Assembly: GCA_035455185.1 (NCBI GenBank)
Contig: DATIFQ010000040.1
Span: forward strand, 1 to 11,450
Length of the DNA stretch: 11,450 bases
Direction: 5' to 3'
DNA from: JAEHDI01 sp035455185
GTDB lineage: Bacteria; Acidobacteriota; Terriglobia; Bryobacterales; Bryobacteraceae
A model generated the notes under the pieces. The model had not been told where the DNA came from. It did not search any database and worked only from the letters and a program-made list of their open reading frames with translations. Both the position numbers and the translations under genes were made by a program. Positions 7,109-11,450 of this stretch are shown one piece after another (positions within the stretch are counted from its first letter, which is position 1; each line of letters opens with the position of its first letter).

Positions 7109-7585
7109 ATGGGTGGACGTAGGAGGAAAGCTGAAGGGGATCCGCTGATCCGGCACCCAAGCGAAGGCCCGATGGGTTACACGGGTGATGAGCCCACGCA
7201 GCTTCTCAGTTCCGATGCCGGCCCGTCGCCCGCGGAGACGCTATTGCACGGGATGGCCAACTGCGTCTCGGTGACCAGTTCGTATCACGCGGCGGCACGC
7301 GGGCTTCCCCTCGACGCCTTCAAGGTCGACTTCGAAGGCGACATAGACCTACAGGGCTTCGCTGATCTGGACGACAACGTCACACCGGCATACCAGAACG
7401 TCAGGGGCAAGATCCACGTGAAGGCTGGAGGAAGCCGCGAGGCGATCGCCAAATTCCTGAAATTCGCTACCTCCCACTCCCCAATGTGCGACAGCGTCAG
7501 CCGGCCTGTCCACACGACCTTCTCGCTGGTACATAACGGCCAAGCGATTTCGCAGCCGGTCGGCAGCGCGGCAGCGGCGGGGTAG
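7109..7585 (+). CDS. OsmC family protein, apparently shortened at the N-terminus
   Basis: From the ATG at 7109 the product has 158 residues. It matches the longer OsmC class: DAGPSPAETLLHGMANC (36-52) holds the family's active-site cysteine region (C52), followed by the helix YHAAARG (59-65), the beta hairpin EGDIDLQGFADLDD (75-88), AYQNVR (93-98), and a C-terminal helix ending HSPMCD (122-127), where C126 sits near the second conserved cysteine position. OsmC/Ohr proteins reduce organic peroxides by a two-cysteine mechanism; this class is little characterised. Relatives usually have roughly 50-70 residues before the DEP motif (27-29), with a conserved first beta sheet; here that part is short, Arg-rich and unlike the family. 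No Shine-Dalgarno site precedes 7109. GAAGG at 7163-7167 would serve an alternative ATG at 7172, giving about 137 residues. A perfect AGGAGG at 7121-7126 has no start codon behind it. The gene may be a 5'-truncated relic. Confidence 0.75.
   Translation: MGGRRRKAEGDPLIRHPSEGPMGYTGDEPTQLLSSDAGPSPAETLLHGMANCVSVTSSYHAAARGLPLDAFKVDFEGDIDLQGFADLDDNVTPAYQNVRGKIHVKAGGSREAIAKFLKFATSHSPMCDSVSRPVHTTFSLVHNGQAISQPVGSAAAAG
7121..7126 (+). promoter_or_regulatory. Orphan AGGAGG (ribosome-binding-site-like) inside the OsmC 5' region
   Basis: This perfect AGGAGG lies 12 bases inside the longest OsmC frame. No ATG, GTG or TTG follows at 5-12 bases; only CTG codons are near (7131, out of frame; 7145, in frame). 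It may be chance coding (Arg-Arg codons) or the trace of a start lost by mutation. Confidence 0.2.
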
Positions 7586-7606
7586 GGGAACGGGATTAAG
7601 CCCGAC

Positions 7607-9190
7607 TCACTCCTCGCGTTCGACTCGGCAGGCCAAATCAATCGTCAGCGGAGGCATCTCGAAAAAGAGGTACTGTTGTTGCGTCACGGCGCTCCCGCTC
7701 CGGATAACCCGGCCGTCTTCGGGGTTCATCCTAGTCACGCGGAAGCGGCCTGCTCCAGTGTGAACGTAGATCCTCTGGTCGAGCTTGTACGGGCGGCTGT
7801 GATCCGCGAAGTGATGAACATACAGAACGGTGGTCTTTTCGTTACCCAGAGCGAAAATGCGCAGGTCGTTCTGCTGGCTGTACGTGCACTCTACGGGGCG
7901 AAGGTCGAGCGGCAGATCGCGAATAAATTCGTTCAGGACGCGGAGTTGCCGCCGGGTATCAGGGCCAAGATAGGCGTTCGAATTCCCGCGCGGCTGGCCG
8001 GGCTCCGTTTTTCTTCCGGACATTCCCCAGTACAGGATGTTGGACTCATTCATGAACGCGGTCCAGGCCGCGATTCGCCACTTGACCGGATCAACGTTCG
8101 ATAACACGCCCTTGTTGCCGAACTCGGTGTTCAGCACTGGCTTGCCGTACGATTTCAGCCTTCCGATCTTGTCCGCGAGCCACGCGTCGGTTTCCGTGGC
8201 GGAGATACTCATGTATCCGTGCCAGGTGACGATTTCGTTCCACTTCTCTGAAGAGCGCGTGTAATTGGTCGTGATGGGGTGTTTGTAGGGATCGGCTTCG
8301 CGGATCACCACCGCCAGTCGCGCCAGGTAATCGTTGGGGGCGTACGAGTCCTCGTTGAAGAGCTCCCAGATATCGACGAAAGCACCGAAGCGAGCGACGA
8401 TGTAACGGAGGTAGGCCTCTTGCAGCGGGAGGTTGGCTGCTTTGAGCGACTTGTAGTTCACCACGTCATCGACCGTGCCAAAGGCGGTCACGTCCTTTCC
8501 CCAAAGGCTCATGTCCTGGAAGGGGATCATGATGTGCGACATTCCGTGTGCGCGTTGGACAGCCAGTAGTTCGTCCATCTTGCCGGCGATTTCGGTATCG
8601 TAGCGGTCCGGTTGGCCGCCGACCGGAATCAGCGTGAGCGCGCAGCCCGCTTTCGTGCCTGCGCCTAGCTGCCATCGGATGAGATTCGTCGTGCCTTGGA
8701 ACTCCTTCGACCACATTTCGGCGGGAACTGTCTTCCAGGACCCGTCGGAGTTCGGACCATCAAAACCGACCCGAAAGTAGCCGCAGGTCTGGACGCCGAT
8801 GGGATAGAAGGGCGTGCCGTCCTCGAACTCAAAACGATACGGATTGCGTTTGGAAATGCGGACGAAGCCACGGCGGTCGGACGGAACGCACCGAAATACG
8901 CCCGATCGGTTCACAGCGCCTCGCTTGCCGGAGAGTTTCGCTTGCCAGGACCACTGGCCCGCTTCGTCCGGCGCGAAGCGGACCATCCACGTCGTGCCAC
9001 CGAAGTAGAAGCCGGGGACACCGACCCTGCGTCCGGAGGGTGACCGAAATACAGCCGTCGCACTGGCTTCCGTGAAAGGATTCGAGAACATCTCGTCTGT
9101 CTTCAGCGAAATTTCAGAAACTTCGTACTTACCGACGGACGTGGGTTGAAGCAGAGCAGCCAAAATAAAAGCCACGTGGCAGAGAAACAT
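7607..9190 (-). CDS. Exported glycoside hydrolase with DUF5060 domain and GH5-like TIM barrel
   Basis: The protein has 527 residues. The start ATG (9190-9188) follows AGGAG (9201-9197) by 6 bases, a strong site. Residues 1-15 form a short hydrophobic Sec-type signal. Residues about 23-101 match the DUF5060 beta-sandwich: NPFTEASATAVFRSPSG, then VPGFYFGG, then RFAPDEAGQWSW. The barrel begins near 118 (FEFEDGTPFYPIGVQT). IWELFNED (274-281) gives acid/base E280, and PVLNTEFGNK (351-360) gives nucleophile E356, the two-Glu layout of clan A glycosidases; TWHGY (322-326) lies at the barrel-strand position that often lines the active site. A beta domain (about 430-527) ends the protein. The likely role is hydrolysis of plant or microbial polysaccharide outside the cytoplasm; the bond cannot be told from sequence. 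It lies 57 bases behind the acyl-CoA synthetase gene on the same strand and may share its transcript, although the functions are not obviously linked. Confidence 0.88.
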   Translation of the reverse strand: MFLCHVAFILAALLQPTSVGKYEVSEISLKTDEMFSNPFTEASATAVFRSPSGRRVGVPGFYFGGTTWMVRFAPDEAGQWSWQAKLSGKRGAVNRSGVFRCVPSDRRGFVRISKRNPYRFEFEDGTPFYPIGVQTCGYFRVGFDGPNSDGSWKTVPAEMWSKEFQGTTNLIRWQLGAGTKAGCALTLIPVGGQPDRYDTEIAGKMDELLAVQRAHGMSHIMIPFQDMSLWGKDVTAFGTVDDVVNYKSLKAANLPLQEAYLRYIVARFGAFVDIWELFNEDSYAPNDYLARLAVVIREADPYKHPITTNYTRSSEKWNEIVTWHGYMSISATETDAWLADKIGRLKSYGKPVLNTEFGNKGVLSNVDPVKWRIAAWTAFMNESNILYWGMSGRKTEPGQPRGNSNAYLGPDTRRQLRVLNEFIRDLPLDLRPVECTYSQQNDLRIFALGNEKTTVLYVHHFADHSRPYKLDQRIYVHTGAGRFRVTRMNPEDGRVIRSGSAVTQQQYLFFEMPPLTIDLACRVEREE

Positions 9191-9202
9191 TGGTCACTCC
9201 TT

Positions 9203-9225
9203 TTCCGCTGGCTAAACTTGCGGAA
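9203..9225 (-). promoter_or_regulatory. Small hairpin directly before the ribosome binding site of the glycosidase gene
   Basis: On the - strand TTCCGC (9225-9220) and GCGGAA (9208-9203) form a perfect 6-bp inverted repeat around an 11-base loop. The pairing ends one base before AGGAG (9201-9197). In mRNA it could hold the ribosome binding site open, protect a processed 5' end, or stop exonucleases between the two genes. The 57-base spacer has no T-tract that would make this a terminator. Confidence 0.35.
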
Positions 9226-9247
9226 GCTAGGCTCACTGGCCGGTTAC

Positions 9248-10631
<1,384 letters not shown>

Positions 10632-10654
<23 letters not shown>

Positions 10655-11450
10655 GGGTTTTCTCGAATCCGAACGTGGCTGCGACCGCCAGCAACGAAAA
10701 ACCGCCCAGCGCGAGGAAGCTCGAGCGGAACTCCCCCGTCCAGTCTGCAAGGTAACCTACCGCTGGGGCGCCTACAAGAATCATGAGGATGCCGATCATG
10801 TTCACCAGCCCCATCGCCGCGCCGGCGCGGCCGGGAAACAGCGCAGCCGCCCGGTTGAAGACGCCCGCATAGGGCAGTCCACAGCCGGCTCCCAGCGCCA
10901 GAATCGCAATGAACGTCAGCGCCAGGGACTGCCCCCAAGCCAGGGCGGCACAGGCCACCGCGTTCATCAGCAGGGCGCCGCGCACCAGAGCCGTCATCCT
11001 CATCCTCCGGAGCAGCCACCCGCCCGCAGGCCGGCTCCCGATGCCCAGCAGTAGGACCAGCGAACCCATCAGCCCCGCCGGCTTGATCGGCATTTGAAAA
11101 TCCGCCTTCAGCAGAACTGTGATCCAGGCTCCGACCACGATCACTAACCCGAACGACGCCATCTGCACCAGGCCCAGCAACCACAGTTCCGGGCTACGGA
11201 CCATCTCGCCGAACTTGCCTGCCGGACGCACGATATGCTCCGGCCGTGGTGCAGCGATTACCCACCAGACCAAGACTGCCACCGCCACAAGCGTCGAGCT
11301 GAGAAACGCCCCGCGCCATCCGAAGGCGCCCAGCAACTGCGGCACCGCGAAGATCACGAATCCCGAGCCAAGCACCACCGACCCCCCGTAGAAACCCTGG
11401 GCCACGTGCGCCGCTTTGCCGGAGAACACCGACACGATGTAGCGCGCACC
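10632..11450 (-). CDS. MFS transporter, C-terminal two thirds (5' end outside window)
   Basis: The frame is open to the right window edge, so the Met at 11435 is probably internal (the preceding codons read GARYI). About 272 residues are visible, ending with TGA at 10634-10632. Eight hydrophobic segments can be seen; counted from that Met they lie at about 17-39, 40-62, 84-111, 121-142, 147-168, 171-193, 205-231 and 237-259, which fits helices 5-12 of a 12-helix major facilitator. GIGSRPAGGWLLRRMR (131-146) matches the repeated motif A in the loop between helices 8 and 9. The central cytoplasmic loop is short (AAPRPEHIVRPAGKF). The family moves small solutes with a proton or by exchange. Its 23-base overlap with the MatB-like gene suggests that it imports the acid which that enzyme activates, such as malonate, but this is inference from position. 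Confidence 0.85.

Noticed and set aside
6400..7122. 240-residue open frame on the + strand
   Set aside because: Its first part is antisense to the metallohydrolase signal and beta domain, and the remainder has no recognisable motif or ribosome binding site; a GC-driven shadow.
7591..7604. CGGG/CCCG hairpin between the OsmC gene and the glycosidase gene as a shared terminator
   Set aside because: Only 4 bp of stem and no T-tract on either side; expected by chance in GC-rich DNA.
10655..10750. N-terminal extension of the synthetase frame
   Set aside because: Arg/Ser-rich, reads through the transporter gene, and the family alignment begins at MNLTQLFDL (10654).

Overview
The window is GC-rich, densely coding bacterial DNA with nine supportable protein genes, two of them cut by the window edges. 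I see no rRNA, tRNA, CRISPR array, insertion sequence or phage gene. Three twin-arginine-tagged metabolic enzymes in a row, a DUF5060-type glycosidase and a CehA/McbA-type metallohydrolase are a mix common in Acidobacteriota (Bryobacter/Solibacter-like) and also in Planctomycetota and Verrucomicrobiota. I favour Acidobacteriota, but this is inference from gene content only.

Left block, + strand (1-5147): the 3' part of a TIM-barrel glycoside-hydrolase-like protein (1-1215), then an enolase-superfamily protein of the mandelate racemase type (1392-2699), a xylose-isomerase-like sugar isomerase/epimerase (2779-3777) and a Gfo/Idh/MocA NAD(P)-dependent oxidoreductase (3834-5147). The last three start with twin-arginine (Tat-like) export signals. 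They would fit an extracytoplasmic route in which a glycan or glycoside is cut, oxidised, epimerised and/or dehydrated. A candidate promoter lies before the enolase-family gene.

Middle block (5148-7606): a CehA/McbA-like metallohydrolase on the - strand (5221-6819) converges with the left block. A 289-base gap (6820-7108) separates it from a divergent + strand OsmC-family gene (7109-7585) that appears to lack the usual N-terminal part of its family.

Right block, - strand (11450 down to 7607): an MFS transporter cut by the window end (10632-11450), an acyl-CoA synthetase closely resembling malonyl-CoA synthetase MatB (9248-10654, overlapping the transporter by 23 bases), and an exported DUF5060/GH5-like glycosidase (7607-9190) with a strong ribosome binding site directly behind a small hairpin. 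The transporter/synthetase pair looks like uptake and CoA activation of a small dicarboxylate such as malonate.

Nothing here is clearly a new type of system. The points most worth a second look are the three consecutive Tat-tagged sugar enzymes, the transporter/MatB-like pair, and the shortened OsmC gene with its odd upstream region.
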